64,000 bases of DNA. Origin: Rhodococcoides fascians A44A. GTDB lineage: Bacteria; Actinomycetota; Actinomycetes; Mycobacteriales; Mycobacteriaceae. A program made the position numbers and the translations under genes. Below the pieces are notes generated by a model. It searched no databases. It was given only the letters and a program-made list of their open reading frames with translations, and had not been told where the DNA came from. The stretch is from positions 1,385,391-1,449,390 of the forward strand of contig NZ_JMEX01000005.1 of the NCBI RefSeq assembly GCF_000760735.1, in the 5' to 3' direction. This document shows, piece after piece, positions 1 to 7,932 of the stretch (the first letter of the stretch is position 1; each line of letters opens with the position of its first letter).

Positions 1-98
1 TGATGGCCGGCGGTATTCGCCTCCCGCTCGTCGAACTCGACGAGTGGCATCACGAGGACGTGCGCGCGGCGCTGCGCACCGCCGAGCTGCTGGACTGA
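1..98 (+). CDS. C-terminal tail of a gene cut by the window edge, possibly DapA/aldolase family
   Basis: The window opens inside a coding frame whose last 31 codons, read from base 3, run to a TGA at 96-98. The readable tail has a proline-containing loop (IRLPLVEL) followed by an acidic helix ending TAELLD. Dihydrodipicolinate synthase family proteins often end with a similar loop and helix, so I lean to that family, but 31 residues are too few to be sure. It points toward the convergent DedA gene five bases downstream. The true start lies outside the window. Confidence 0.35.
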   Translation, partial: MAGGIRLPLVELDEWHHEDVRAALRTAELLD

Positions 99-102
99 GC
101 GC

Positions 103-786
103 TCATCCCTCGGGTCGATCGGTGCCCGAACCGGTCGACTGCTCGGTGGACTTACGTGCCCGGATCTTCTTCGTCACGAACCATCCGACGAGGAGGACTG
201 CGGCGCCGATTGCGACGTACTGGAAGATCGACGCGTAGGTCTCGACATAGTGCCAGTTCTCACCGAGGAAGAATCCGGCGAGGACGAAGATCGAGTTCCA
301 GAGCAGGCTTCCGAGCGTCGTGTACAGGGTGAACTGGGCCAGCGGCATTCGTGACACGCCAGCCGGTATGGAGATGCCGGATCTGACGACGGGGATCATC
401 CGGCCGAAGAACACCGCCGAGCGGCCGTGCCGAGTGAACCAGTCCTCGGCCTTGGCGAGGTCGCCGGTGTCGACGAACGGGATTCGGTCGACGATCGCGT
501 ACATCCGATCCCGGCCCAGTTTCATACCGAGCCAGTACAGGACCAGTGCGCCGACGACGGATCCCGCGGTGGTCCAGAACAAGGCTTCGGCGAGCGACAT
601 TCCGCCGCGCGACGCGGTGAAGCCGGCCAGCGGAAGAATGATCTCACTGGGCAACGGTGGAAAGAAGTTCTCGGCGGCGACGGCGATGCCTGCCCCCGGT
701 CCGCCGATGGTCTCCATCAGGCCGACTGCCCACCCGGCGATTCCGCCGAGTTCGGTGCTGGTTGCGGCAAGGTACGCGTCGTTCAT
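103..786 (-). CDS. DedA family membrane protein
   Basis: A 227-residue integral membrane protein of the DedA/SNARE-associated (VTT) family. Bacterial DedA proteins include undecaprenyl-phosphate translocases and proteins needed for membrane homeostasis. The family signatures are visible: an acidic/proline motif (ENFFPPLPSE, residues 39-48) and the second half-motif FFGRMIPVVRSG (about 126-137). Hydrophobic segments lie near 30-60, 65-90, 150-175 and 188-205, followed by a basic tail. The start was set at ATG 786 because coding signal upstream is poor, although the frame stays open. It converges on the truncated gene at the window edge and diverges from the pyridoxine kinase, with only 96 bases between the two starts. 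Confidence 0.88.
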   Translation of the reverse strand: MNDAYLAATSTELGGIAGWAVGLMETIGGPGAGIAVAAENFFPPLPSEIILPLAGFTASRGGMSLAEALFWTTAGSVVGALVLYWLGMKLGRDRMYAIVDRIPFVDTGDLAKAEDWFTRHGRSAVFFGRMIPVVRSGISIPAGVSRMPLAQFTLYTTLGSLLWNSIFVLAGFFLGENWHYVETYASIFQYVAIGAAVLLVGWFVTKKIRARKSTEQSTGSGTDRPEG

Positions 787-882
787 TGCATCGACTGTAT
801 CGAATCGGACAAAAGGAAGACGGTGACCACGAGGGCAGCGTCCGATTCGAGTGGGCATCGGGTACTCCGCAATAATGGCCGC

Positions 883-1674
883 ATGTCGAAGATCGCGTAC
901 GTCATCGCAGGCTCGGAAGCGACCGGAGGTGCCGGCTTGCAGGCCGACCTCAAGACGTTCGAGAAACTGGGTGTCTACGGCGTCGGCACCATCACATGCA
1001 TCGTGTCGTTCGACCCCAAGTCGGGCTGGGGTCACCGATTCGTCCCGATCGCCGGCCAGGTCATCGCCGACCAGATCGAGGCAGCCACGTCCGCGCACGC
1101 TCTCGACGTCGTCAAGATCGGGATGCTCGGAACTCCGGAAACCGTGGAGACCGTCGCGACCTCGCTCAGGCAGCAGCCGTGGCGGCACGTCGTCGTCGAC
1201 CCGGTTCTGATCTGCAAGGGGCAGGAGCCTGGCGCCGCCCTGGACACCGACAATGCGCTGCGCAGCGACATACTTCCACTCGCGACCGTCGTCACCCCCA
1301 ACCTCTTCGAAGCGCAGACGCTGTCCGGCATGGAGTCGCTCGAGACGGTCGACGACCTCGCGGAGGCAGCCCGGCGCATCGCCGATCTCGGCCCGCGCTA
1401 CGTCGCGGTCAAGGGCGGCGCCGGTCTGCCCGGTGACGAAGCCGTCGACGTGTTCTTCGACGGAACCGACGTCACGGTGCTACGCGCGCCGAAGATCGGT
1501 AACGAGCGGGTGTCCGGCGCGGGATGTGTGTTCGCCGCCGCGATCACCGCGGAACTCGCCAAGGGCACCGACGTCGCCGACGCAGTGTCCGTGGCCAAGG
1601 AGTTCGCTCACGCGGGCATCGCAGGCCGAATCACCACCGAGGCGCCGTTCACCGCTGTGGACTGGCACAGCTGA
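883..1674 (+). CDS. pdxK: pyridoxine/pyridoxal kinase of the ThiD-like (CC-PLK) type
   Basis: A 263-residue ribokinase-fold kinase expected to phosphorylate pyridoxal/pyridoxine in B6 salvage. It opens with IAGSEATGGAGLQADLKTF (residues 8-26), the substrate-binding signature shared by PdxK and ThiD, and has TPN at 138-140. Two cysteines, Cys111 in PVLICKG and Cys215 in SGAGC, match the dual-cysteine pair of Bacillus and Staphylococcus PdxK, where Cys replaces the usual catalytic Asp of the GAGD loop. That pattern favours PdxK over a plain HMP kinase ThiD. The frame is open far upstream, but ATG 883 begins the conserved N-terminus. It converges on the ThiF-like gene with an 11-base gap. Confidence 0.85.
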   Translation: MSKIAYVIAGSEATGGAGLQADLKTFEKLGVYGVGTITCIVSFDPKSGWGHRFVPIAGQVIADQIEAATSAHALDVVKIGMLGTPETVETVATSLRQQPWRHVVVDPVLICKGQEPGAALDTDNALRSDILPLATVVTPNLFEAQTLSGMESLETVDDLAEAARRIADLGPRYVAVKGGAGLPGDEAVDVFFDGTDVTVLRAPKIGNERVSGAGCVFAAAITAELAKGTDVADAVSVAKEFAHAGIAGRITTEAPFTAVDWHS

Positions 1675-1685
1675 GGGGCGCGCTC

Positions 1686-2708
1686 TCACGCTTCGGTGCG
1701 TAGGTCCTCGATCGCCGCGATGTGCGCATCGAGGTTGATGCGGACTCGGCCCGAGCTCGGTGGGTTTCCGAGGCCGAAGGATCGGACGACGGCCGCGACG
1801 GATGCTCCACCGAGCGCGACGTCGCTGCCGAGCTGAGGCCACGTCGACAACGTCTTGCCGATCTCCGGCACCGATGCGAGCATCCGCGGAGTGAGCTTGG
1901 CGGGATCGAGAATTCGTGCCGCCAGCGGCGCCTTTTGCGCCGGTGTGATGTCGCGGAGCGCCGAGGCGTCGAGGTCGCCCAGCAGCCCGTGCAGCAGGGG
2001 ACGATCCGGCTCCACGTCGAACCTCTCGACGTCGAGTATTCCGCCGTCGCTGGTCTCCATGATCACCGGTATGCCCCGGCGGCGTGCGTTCTCGCGAAGC
2101 GTCAATTTCGCGTCGAGTGAATCGCATTCGTCGATGACGATGTCGAGACCGTCCAGAAACGAGTCGATCGTCTCGGGCGTCAACCCGTCCTGGAACTCGA
2201 CCACCGACAGGTACGGGTCGAGCTCTGCGATTCGACGGGATGCGACGACACTCTTGTTGACGTCCAGATCGAAGAGCGACGCCGGGACTCGGTTGAGGTT
2301 GGACAGGTCGAGCTCGTCGAAGTCCGCGAGACGTAGTTCACCGCACAGGCCTTCGATGGCCAGAGTGTGCGCGACGGCGTGTCCGACGCTCAGTCCGACC
2401 ACGCCTACGCGCAGATCGGACAGGGCGTTCTGCTCCGACGCGGTGATCTTGTTTCGGTTCCGATCCAACCTGAGCAACCGAAATGCAGCGGGACCGAGGA
2501 CCCGAAGCAGCGCGTGGCGCCACGGGTAGTGCACCCACCGCAGAGGTTCCTCGAGCACGTCCGCCGCCGGTGCCGGACGAAGCTCGCGGAGCGATTCACG
2601 TTGTGTGCCAGTGGTGTCGAAGACATGGATTCCGCTTCGCGCGGCAATCTCGTCGTACAGTTCGCGGTCGTCCGTCTCGGCCACATTCAACACAACGTGC
2701 TCTGCCAC
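1686..2708 (-). CDS. ThiF/E1-like protein resembling Rv1355c, without the nitroreductase half
   Basis: A 340-residue protein with an adenylating E1/ThiF Rossmann core: GVVGLSVGH (102-110) is the nucleotide loop, LADFDELDLSNLNR (127-140) the conserved acidic/arginine stretch. The N-terminal 100 residues, including LRPAPAADVLEEP and RWVHYPWR, resemble mycobacterial Rv1355c (annotated MoeY). As I recall, Rv1355c continues into a nitroreductase-like domain; here the protein ends soon after the ThiF fold, so it is a short form. I chose GTG 2708 because a GAGGG Shine-Dalgarno lies just before it; the frame is open further upstream. The substrate is unknown; E1-like proteins adenylate a C-terminal carboxylate or a small molecule. 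It diverges from an acyltransferase-like gene. Confidence 0.8.
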   Translation of the reverse strand: MAEHVVLNVAETDDRELYDEIAARSGIHVFDTTGTQRESLRELRPAPAADVLEEPLRWVHYPWRHALLRVLGPAAFRLLRLDRNRNKITASEQNALSDLRVGVVGLSVGHAVAHTLAIEGLCGELRLADFDELDLSNLNRVPASLFDLDVNKSVVASRRIAELDPYLSVVEFQDGLTPETIDSFLDGLDIVIDECDSLDAKLTLRENARRRGIPVIMETSDGGILDVERFDVEPDRPLLHGLLGDLDASALRDITPAQKAPLAARILDPAKLTPRMLASVPEIGKTLSTWPQLGSDVALGGASVAAVVRSFGLGNPPSSGRVRINLDAHIAAIEDLRTEA

Positions 2709-3028
2709 GTCACCCTCGTTCTTCGCTGCTTCGTCCGATGCGGCCGGAAGTCGTGCCGCTGCCGTCAAGGTAGCGGAACACTGCCCCGGACGCTGTGGCG
2801 AGCGGCATCGATGGTGGTCGTGACCTGACACAAAGATTCAACCGCAAATCTGGAAAGCGGCCTGCTCGCGTGTGTGCGATCTCATCACCTGCGGGCTTTC
2901 TGCAGGTCATCGGAGTGGCTAGCTGGGCAAACGACTCCAACTACCAGGAAGAATGAGTGGACTGCCGTCCGGCAGTGCCCTCGTCCGGTTCCATTCGGGG
3001 ATCTGGACCGTTCTCAAGGAGTCAAGAC
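2709..3028. promoter_or_regulatory. 320-base divergent intergenic region of the ThiF and acyltransferase-like genes
   Basis: No coding signal on either strand. It must hold the promoters of both divergent genes. Two inverted repeats are visible: ACCTGC/GCAGGT with a 9-base spacer (2887-2907), and a near-perfect palindrome ACTGCCG-TC-CGGCAGT at 2961-2976. An AAGGAG ribosome-binding site at 3015-3020 serves the GTG start at 3029. No confident -35/-10 pair was identified. Confidence 0.5.
2961..2976. repeat. 7-2-7 perfect inverted repeat upstream of the acyltransferase-like gene
   Basis: ACTGCCG, TC, CGGCAGT. It lies 53 bases before the GTG start of the downstream gene, a position that suits an operator or a leader hairpin. 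No regulator gene is adjacent, so its binding protein, if any, is unknown. Confidence 0.5.
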
Positions 3029-3835
3029 GTGGTTGCACACACCTCAGGATCAGCGCGCACTTCGGCCGTCCACCACTCGGCCGTTCAGTACAAGGGCCGG
3101 GACATCCGCGGCATCAGGCCTCGCCTCACCTCGGTGAACAGCCTGCTCGGATCGTCTTTCGGACCGCGATCGAGCGTGACGACAGATGGCACGATGGAAC
3201 TCGTGGTCGCAACACCCGCGGCCGCACCCGAACTGTGGGATCGATACGTCGACGGTGCCTGGTCGTCGTACTCGCGGCATGGGGTGACCCGAGCGCTGGA
3301 CATCGACGAGGTCGCGTCCGGTGCGACGACCACTCTCTTCTACGTGGTTCTCGACTCGTCCGGAGAGATGCTCGGGGGAGTGCGCGCGCAGGGACCGTAC
3401 ACCCTCGTCGAACAGTCGCATGTCCTCGTCGAGTGGGAGAACTCGCCCGGACTCGACGTGGTCACCGGGCAACTCCGAGCGCGGTTGCCCTACGGCATCG
3501 TGGAGATGAAGAGCGCCTGGGTGGGCAAGGGAAGCCCGGGTCGCGAGGTCTCGGCCCTGTTGGCGCGTACGGCGCTGCCGACCATCGAGCTGACCGGAAG
3601 TCGCTACTTGTTCGCCAGCGCCGCCGACCACGTTCTCCGTCAGTGGGAGTCGTCGGGTGGTCGTATCGACGTCGACGTGCCTGCGGCGGCGTACCCCAGC
3701 GATCAGTACCGGACTCGGCTGATGTGGTGGGACCGCGAGACGTTCTCGCGCGAGGCTCAGCCCGCGGTGTGGGAGGACATGGTTCGGGACGCGCACGCTC
3801 TGTGCGGTTCCAGCTCGTCTTCGGCCGTGGCCTGA
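3029..3835 (+). CDS. putative GNAT-fold acyltransferase paired with the ThiF-like gene
   Basis: A 268-residue soluble protein of no certain function. The N-terminal 45 residues are low-complexity and Ser/His-rich; the body has alternating strands and helices. LFYVVLDSSGEMLGGVRAQGP resembles the strand-turn-strand core of GNAT or FeeM-like N-acyl amino acid synthases, and EMKSAWVGKG is a plausible acyl-CoA-binding turn, but this is a fold impression, not a motif match. GTG 3029 was chosen because AAGGAG stands 8 bases upstream; a later ATG at residue 56 is less well supported. Divergent pairing with the Rv1355c-like ThiF protein suggests the two act on the same small molecule. It ends 11 bases before the convergent diguanylate cyclase. 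Confidence 0.55.
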   Translation: MVAHTSGSARTSAVHHSAVQYKGRDIRGIRPRLTSVNSLLGSSFGPRSSVTTDGTMELVVATPAAAPELWDRYVDGAWSSYSRHGVTRALDIDEVASGATTTLFYVVLDSSGEMLGGVRAQGPYTLVEQSHVLVEWENSPGLDVVTGQLRARLPYGIVEMKSAWVGKGSPGREVSALLARTALPTIELTGSRYLFASAADHVLRQWESSGGRIDVDVPAAAYPSDQYRTRLMWWDRETFSREAQPAVWEDMVRDAHALCGSSSSSAVA

Positions 3836-3846
3836 GGACGTTCTTC

Positions 3847-5019
3847 TCACGGCATCGCGCGCCGCGCGACCTCGGCTGCCAGGTCACTTCGTTGCTCGGG
3901 AGTGTGCGCTTCCCAGGTGACCAGGACAGCACCTGCATGCGCGGACTGGTCACGCCCGCTGGACTTCGCGTCGTACAGCGCGTTGTCCGCGGCGTGCATG
4001 ATGGTGTCGACGACGTGCTCGACGTGCGAACTCTCACTCGCGGCACCGAAGTTGAGCCGGGGATCGAGCGCAGCTCGGACGTCCACCGTCACCGAGCCCA
4101 CGCTGACGGTGACCTCGCATTCCGCGCGAACACTGTCCAGGATTGCGTTCTCGAGTGGAGTGCGTGGCTGAAGTTCGGTGAGGATCAGAAATTCTTCGCC
4201 GCCGATGCGCGAGACGATTGCTTCCTGCGATCCGGTTCGAGCGGTTGCGTGGCGGAGCGCTTCGGCGATGGTGACGAGCACTCGGTCTCCGGCCGCGTGA
4301 CCGAGCGTGTCGTTGACGGACTTGAAGTGGTCGATGTCCACCACGTACGCCCACAACCTGCCGCGGCTGATGCACGCCTTGTCCAGGAGGGCCTCGACCT
4401 GGGACAACATTCCCCGTCGGTTCAGCAAGCGGGTGAGCGGGTCGGTGTTGGCCAGCACACTCAAGCGTCCGTTGACCGCTAGGAGCGAGCGACGCAATGC
4501 CGCGATCAGTACGACGGGCACCAGGACGGTGGTCGCCGCTGCACCGACCGCGACGACGGTGACGGCCAGTCCGGAATCGGACAGTGTGATCGACGACAGC
4601 CACGTCGCGAGAATTACGGATCCAGCGGTGACGGCGGCGGTGATCTTCGGCGGCGACCCAGCAGCGGCGATGGCGGGAACGACTGCCAGCATCGACGTGA
4701 CTGCGCGTGTGCCCGACGGATCGGCGATGAGATAGGCGGAGATCGCGACTCCGACCATGCCGCCACTGCCGAGTATCGCGAATTGCAGGTCGGTCAGGCG
4801 GCCGATCTTCAGTGCGAACACCACGGTGAGTGCCGTGAAGCCCACGATCGCGCACAGAAGAGGGAACGCTCCGGGCTTGAGGAACGTGGGCGAGATCATC
4901 GCGATGGCGAGCAGAGGCAGCGCGCCGGTAGCGCTGGCGATCACCATCGCCGTGCGCGTGTCGAACCGCGCAGTCGAGCGCTGCGGCTCCACACCGGATC
5001 GACGCGTCAACACGCTCAT
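3847..5019 (-). CDS. membrane-bound diguanylate cyclase (GGDEF domain)
   Basis: A 390-residue protein with about six hydrophobic segments between residues 24 and 177 followed by a C-terminal GGDEF domain. The domain has the full catalytic signature GGEEF at 273-277 and the metal/substrate segment DIDHFKSVND at 228-237, so it should make cyclic di-GMP from GTP at the membrane face. The four residues where an inhibitory RxxD I-site would sit (264-267) read SQEA, so product feedback inhibition is probably absent. No EAL domain follows. In M. tuberculosis the GGDEF-EAL gene Rv1354c neighbours Rv1355c; here a GGDEF gene lies two genes from an Rv1355c-like gene, which looks like retained synteny. 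Confidence 0.9.
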   Translation of the reverse strand: MSVLTRRSGVEPQRSTARFDTRTAMVIASATGALPLLAIAMISPTFLKPGAFPLLCAIVGFTALTVVFALKIGRLTDLQFAILGSGGMVGVAISAYLIADPSGTRAVTSMLAVVPAIAAAGSPPKITAAVTAGSVILATWLSSITLSDSGLAVTVVAVGAAATTVLVPVVLIAALRRSLLAVNGRLSVLANTDPLTRLLNRRGMLSQVEALLDKACISRGRLWAYVVDIDHFKSVNDTLGHAAGDRVLVTIAEALRHATARTGSQEAIVSRIGGEEFLILTELQPRTPLENAILDSVRAECEVTVSVGSVTVDVRAALDPRLNFGAASESSHVEHVVDTIMHAADNALYDAKSSGRDQSAHAGAVLVTWEAHTPEQRSDLAAEVARRAMP

Positions 5020-5108
5020 AGGTCAGTGCCTCGGGTCGAGTAGGGACAGGTCCCGGCCAGCATAGCGCCCATGATGGTCGAAGTTGGCGATCCAGAGTCC
5101 AACTGGAA

Positions 5109-5124
5109 CCGACCTTCCGGTCGG
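5109..5124. terminator. 6-4-6 hairpin between isomerase and GGDEF genes
   Basis: CCGACC-TTCC-GGTCGG, a perfect short hairpin. On the minus strand it follows the isomerase stop by about 60 bases and is followed by TTCC, and it lies in the leader of the GGDEF gene. It could be a weak terminator or an operator; there is no true U-tract. Confidence 0.35.
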
Positions 5125-5185
5125 AAAGTTGGTGGTCGGGGCGTCTTTCGATAGTTTGGGTCCGTTTGCCAGGAGGTTGCTGTGG

Positions 5186-5977
5186 TCAGGTCAGTCCGAT
5201 CGACCGTAGGTATCGGAGGCTGTCCATTCGGTCGGTGGGGTCGTGCAGTTCGATGCCGATCAATCCGTCGTATCCGGCTCGGCCGAGGACGTCGAATGTA
5301 GCCGCGACATCCAGGGTTCCTCGTCCGAGCGCCAGGTGATCGTCCACGACCCCGTCGTTGTCGGTGAGTTGTACATAGGCGATGCGTGGTCCGAGCACCT
5401 CGACGAACTCGGACACTCCACCCGGGAGCAGATGGGCGTGGCCCACATCGAGGCACGCCTCGAGTGCCGGTGAATCGACGGAATCGAGAATTGCCAGAAC
5501 CTCCGCGGCCGTGCATCCGAGGTAGCGAATCTCGGCTTCGACGGGAAGAACGTTCATGTTCTCGAGAACCATCGTGATACCACGGTCGTGCGCCCGGACC
5601 GCGACCTCACCGAGAGTTCGCGCGAGGGCGTCGAGCGGTTCGTCGAGACCGAGTCCGAAGTGGTAGCCCGCATGAACGATCAGAGTGTCGAGGCCGAGGC
5701 GATCGGTGAGATCGACGTACTCGAGCAGATGCGCGACGACGGCGGGCCGGACCGTCGGATCGGTCTCCGCGCAGTTGACCGCGGACGCGGAGTGCACCAC
5801 GCACGTCATTCCGAAGCGCTCGACGAGTCCACGGACGGTCGCGATACGTGTGTCGTCGAACGAGCCCGGCCTGTTCTCCGGCTCTTGGCACGCGAGTTCC
5901 AAAGCCGAGACACCCGCGGCGGCCGCGAACTCGAAACCTGGTTCGAGCCGTCCGCGTCCGGTGGACAGTGCAATCAT
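5186..5977 (-). CDS. sugar phosphate isomerase/epimerase (xylose-isomerase-like TIM barrel)
   Basis: A 263-residue TIM-barrel protein of the AP-endonuclease 2 / xylose isomerase-like family (IolE, hydroxypyruvate isomerase relatives). Likely metal ligands stand at strand ends: Glu139 in VLENMN, Asp177 and His180 in CLDVGHAH, His214 after the DNDG loop, and Glu243 in GIELHD. Its substrate cannot be told from sequence; members of this family next to aromatic-acid genes include 3-dehydroshikimate dehydratases, which would make protocatechuate and fit the neighbouring pobA. It is transcribed divergently from the GntR regulator with an operator-like TTGTAGACAA between them, so it is probably controlled by that regulator. 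Confidence 0.72.
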   Translation of the reverse strand: MIALSTGRGRLEPGFEFAAAAGVSALELACQEPENRPGSFDDTRIATVRGLVERFGMTCVVHSASAVNCAETDPTVRPAVVAHLLEYVDLTDRLGLDTLIVHAGYHFGLGLDEPLDALARTLGEVAVRAHDRGITMVLENMNVLPVEAEIRYLGCTAAEVLAILDSVDSPALEACLDVGHAHLLPGGVSEFVEVLGPRIAYVQLTDNDGVVDDHLALGRGTLDVAATFDVLGRAGYDGLIGIELHDPTDRMDSLRYLRSIGLT

Positions 5978-5995
5978 CGGTCAACCTCCGGGCTA

Positions 5996-6005
5996 TTGTA
6001 GACAA
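5996..6005. promoter_or_regulatory. candidate operator of the FCD-type GntR regulator
   Basis: TTGTAGACAA reads TTGT-N2-ACAA. FadR/FCD-type GntR proteins commonly bind short sites of the form TNGTNNNACNA, so this is a fair match. It sits 18 bases upstream of the isomerase ATG and 68 bases upstream of the regulator start, between two divergent genes. Confidence 0.45.
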
Positions 6006-6073
6006 CGAGAGGTTAACCTAATTACTTGAGCAGAACGGCGTCGCGTCGTGTGGGCGGTACCGTAACGGCTGAT

Positions 6074-6811
6074 ATGAGCAAACCACTCCCACGTGCAGGC
6101 AGACTCGTCACGGACCCGCCCAGCCTCACCGCTCTGGCTGCGGACGCACTGCGGTCGAAGATTCTCCGCGGCGAGCTGCGTCCGGGCGATCGCGTCGTCG
6201 AGAACAGGTTGACGGGCGAGCTCGGAGTCAGTCGGCCACCGCTGAGGGAAGCAATGCGCATCCTCGAGCAGGAGGGGTTGCTGGTCCAGACTCCGCGTGT
6301 GGGTGCGGTGGTGACTCCCCTCACGATGCAGGACGTCTACGAAATCGTCACTCTGCGGGAGAATTTGGAGGCGATGGCTGTACGTCTGGGTGTACCGGTG
6401 AAGTCGGAGTCCGCACTCGCGGCGTTGCGCGAGACGCTCGAACTCATGACGTCGCACGCGGCCTCGGGTCGAGAAGACGTGGCCGTCGAGGATTCCTACC
6501 GGTTCCACGCCGCGCTGGTGGCGCTCGCGAATCATCGTCGACTGGAAGAGTCCTATCGTTCGTTGTCCATCCAGCTGCAGTTGTGCATGAGCATGAACCG
6601 CTCGGCCCGGGCAGCCGAGGAGACTCTAGTCGAACGAGCGGAACGGCACCGACGGCTGTTCGATCTCGTTGCCGCCGGAGATCCGGACGCTGTCCTGCGC
6701 GCGATGCACGACGAGAACTCGCGCAGCTTCGTGCGAACGATCGAGACCGAACTCGCCGACGGGTCGCCGTCTGCGCAGGCATGGGCGGCGGAGTTTCGGG
6801 GTCCCGCGTAG
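6074..6811 (+). CDS. GntR family transcriptional regulator with FCD ligand domain
   Basis: A 245-residue repressor. The N-terminal winged helix-turn-helix spans about residues 18-80, with the recognition part SRPPLREAMRILEQEGLL, and the C-terminal all-helical FCD domain carries the metal/ligand histidines and acids in YRFHAALV and AERHRRLF. FCD regulators normally respond to small carboxylic or aromatic acids. ATG 6074 was chosen; an in-frame TTG at 6026 would add 16 residues of poor composition. It is the first gene of a probable operon with the FUSC protein (17 bases downstream) and pobA, and diverges from the isomerase gene, so it is the likely local regulator of 4-hydroxybenzoate genes. 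Confidence 0.85.
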   Translation: MSKPLPRAGRLVTDPPSLTALAADALRSKILRGELRPGDRVVENRLTGELGVSRPPLREAMRILEQEGLLVQTPRVGAVVTPLTMQDVYEIVTLRENLEAMAVRLGVPVKSESALAALRETLELMTSHAASGREDVAVEDSYRFHAALVALANHRRLEESYRSLSIQLQLCMSMNRSARAAEETLVERAERHRRLFDLVAAGDPDAVLRAMHDENSRSFVRTIETELADGSPSAQAWAAEFRGPA

Positions 6812-6828
6812 CGCGGTAGCACCCGAAT

Positions 6829-7887
6829 GTGTCGGGTACAGCAATTTTTCGTTCCATAGGGCGGCCGTGGATCGTCGCGGCCACCAAGTCGACGATTGCA
6901 GCGATGGCCGCGTGGTGGTTGGCCGATCGCGTCATCGGTAGTCCGCAGAGCTTCCTCGCGCCGTACACCGCGCTGTTCATGATCGGTGTGACCGTGCGTG
7001 CGAGTGGGACTGCGGCCCTTCGTCAAGTCGCCGTCGTCACCGTCGGCGTCGCGATTGCAGCCATAGCGGGCAGCGTAGCGCCGGTGGTGCCGGCTCTGGC
7101 TGCGGCGGTTGCCGTCGGGACGGTCGTCGGCAGAATGAAAGTGTTTGCGCCGGATGGTATGTGGGTGGCCATCACCGCGCTCCTGGTGCTGCTGTACGGA
7201 ACTGCGACCGACGAGGTGATGGTGCTCTACCGCATCGGTGACGTCGCGCTCGGTGCCGTGGTCGGGCTTGCTGTCAACGCCGTCGTGGTGCCCCCCGAAT
7301 TCCTCTCCGAGGCACGTGACCTCATCGTCGTACGATCCAGAGGCCAGGCCGAGCTGCTGCGTAACCTGGCCCGCGCGGTGCGGGACGGGACTCAGGCGCA
7401 TCGGGAACGTCGGACCGAGCTGTGGGAGTTGTTCAAAGCCTCCGGTGTCACGGCGGCGCTCGATCGGGGCAGAGACAGCTTGCGGGGCAATGTGCGACGC
7501 CGTGCGTGGAGCCGAGTCGGCGGCGATCGTATCTATCGGCCCGCGGCGAGCACACTCGACCGAACGCTGATTTCGCTGGCAGCCGTGGTTGTCGGAGTGG
7601 AAGGGCTGTCCAGCAGGTCCGAGGACTCGAGTGACGGACTGCGAGACGATGTCGCGGACCTACTCGACACCGTCGCCGACGCGTTGGACGAACTGGGCCA
7701 CGACCCCGCGCGTCACCACAGTCCTTACTCGCGCATGCTCGGCAAACACCTGCCGGAAGCCATGCGATTGAGCGAAGTTGTGCACGAGGGACTTTCCGAG
7801 GCAGGCGCCGACGCGGCCGCAATATCCACCATCGTCGTCGCCGTGGACGCCATCGACGCCACGCTGTATCGACTCGGTGAGCAGTGA
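6829..7887 (+). CDS. FUSC family membrane protein, possible aromatic acid exporter
   Basis: A 352-residue protein beginning at GTG 6829. The first 165 residues form about five closely spaced hydrophobic segments (roughly 15-35, 45-60, 65-85, 88-103, 118-150) and the remainder is a charged helical cytoplasmic domain. This layout fits the FUSC / aromatic acid exporter (AaeB-like, ArAE) family. Between a GntR regulator and pobA it may export or buffer hydroxybenzoate or protocatechuate when they accumulate; that role is inferred from context. The 45-base gap to pobA holds no terminator, so co-transcription is likely. Confidence 0.7.
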   Translation: MSGTAIFRSIGRPWIVAATKSTIAAMAAWWLADRVIGSPQSFLAPYTALFMIGVTVRASGTAALRQVAVVTVGVAIAAIAGSVAPVVPALAAAVAVGTVVGRMKVFAPDGMWVAITALLVLLYGTATDEVMVLYRIGDVALGAVVGLAVNAVVVPPEFLSEARDLIVVRSRGQAELLRNLARAVRDGTQAHRERRTELWELFKASGVTAALDRGRDSLRGNVRRRAWSRVGGDRIYRPAASTLDRTLISLAAVVVGVEGLSSRSEDSSDGLRDDVADLLDTVADALDELGHDPARHHSPYSRMLGKHLPEAMRLSEVVHEGLSEAGADAAAISTIVVAVDAIDATLYRLGEQ

Positions 7888-7932
7888 GGGGGCTACTTGT
7901 TGCGGTGCCGAGCACGTTGTCTACTGAACGGT

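Noticed and set aside
427..882. Open frame upstream of the pyridoxine kinase start, giving a 415-residue product
   Set aside because: The upstream part is antisense to the DedA gene, has atypical composition and no family similarity; the conserved kinase starts at 883.
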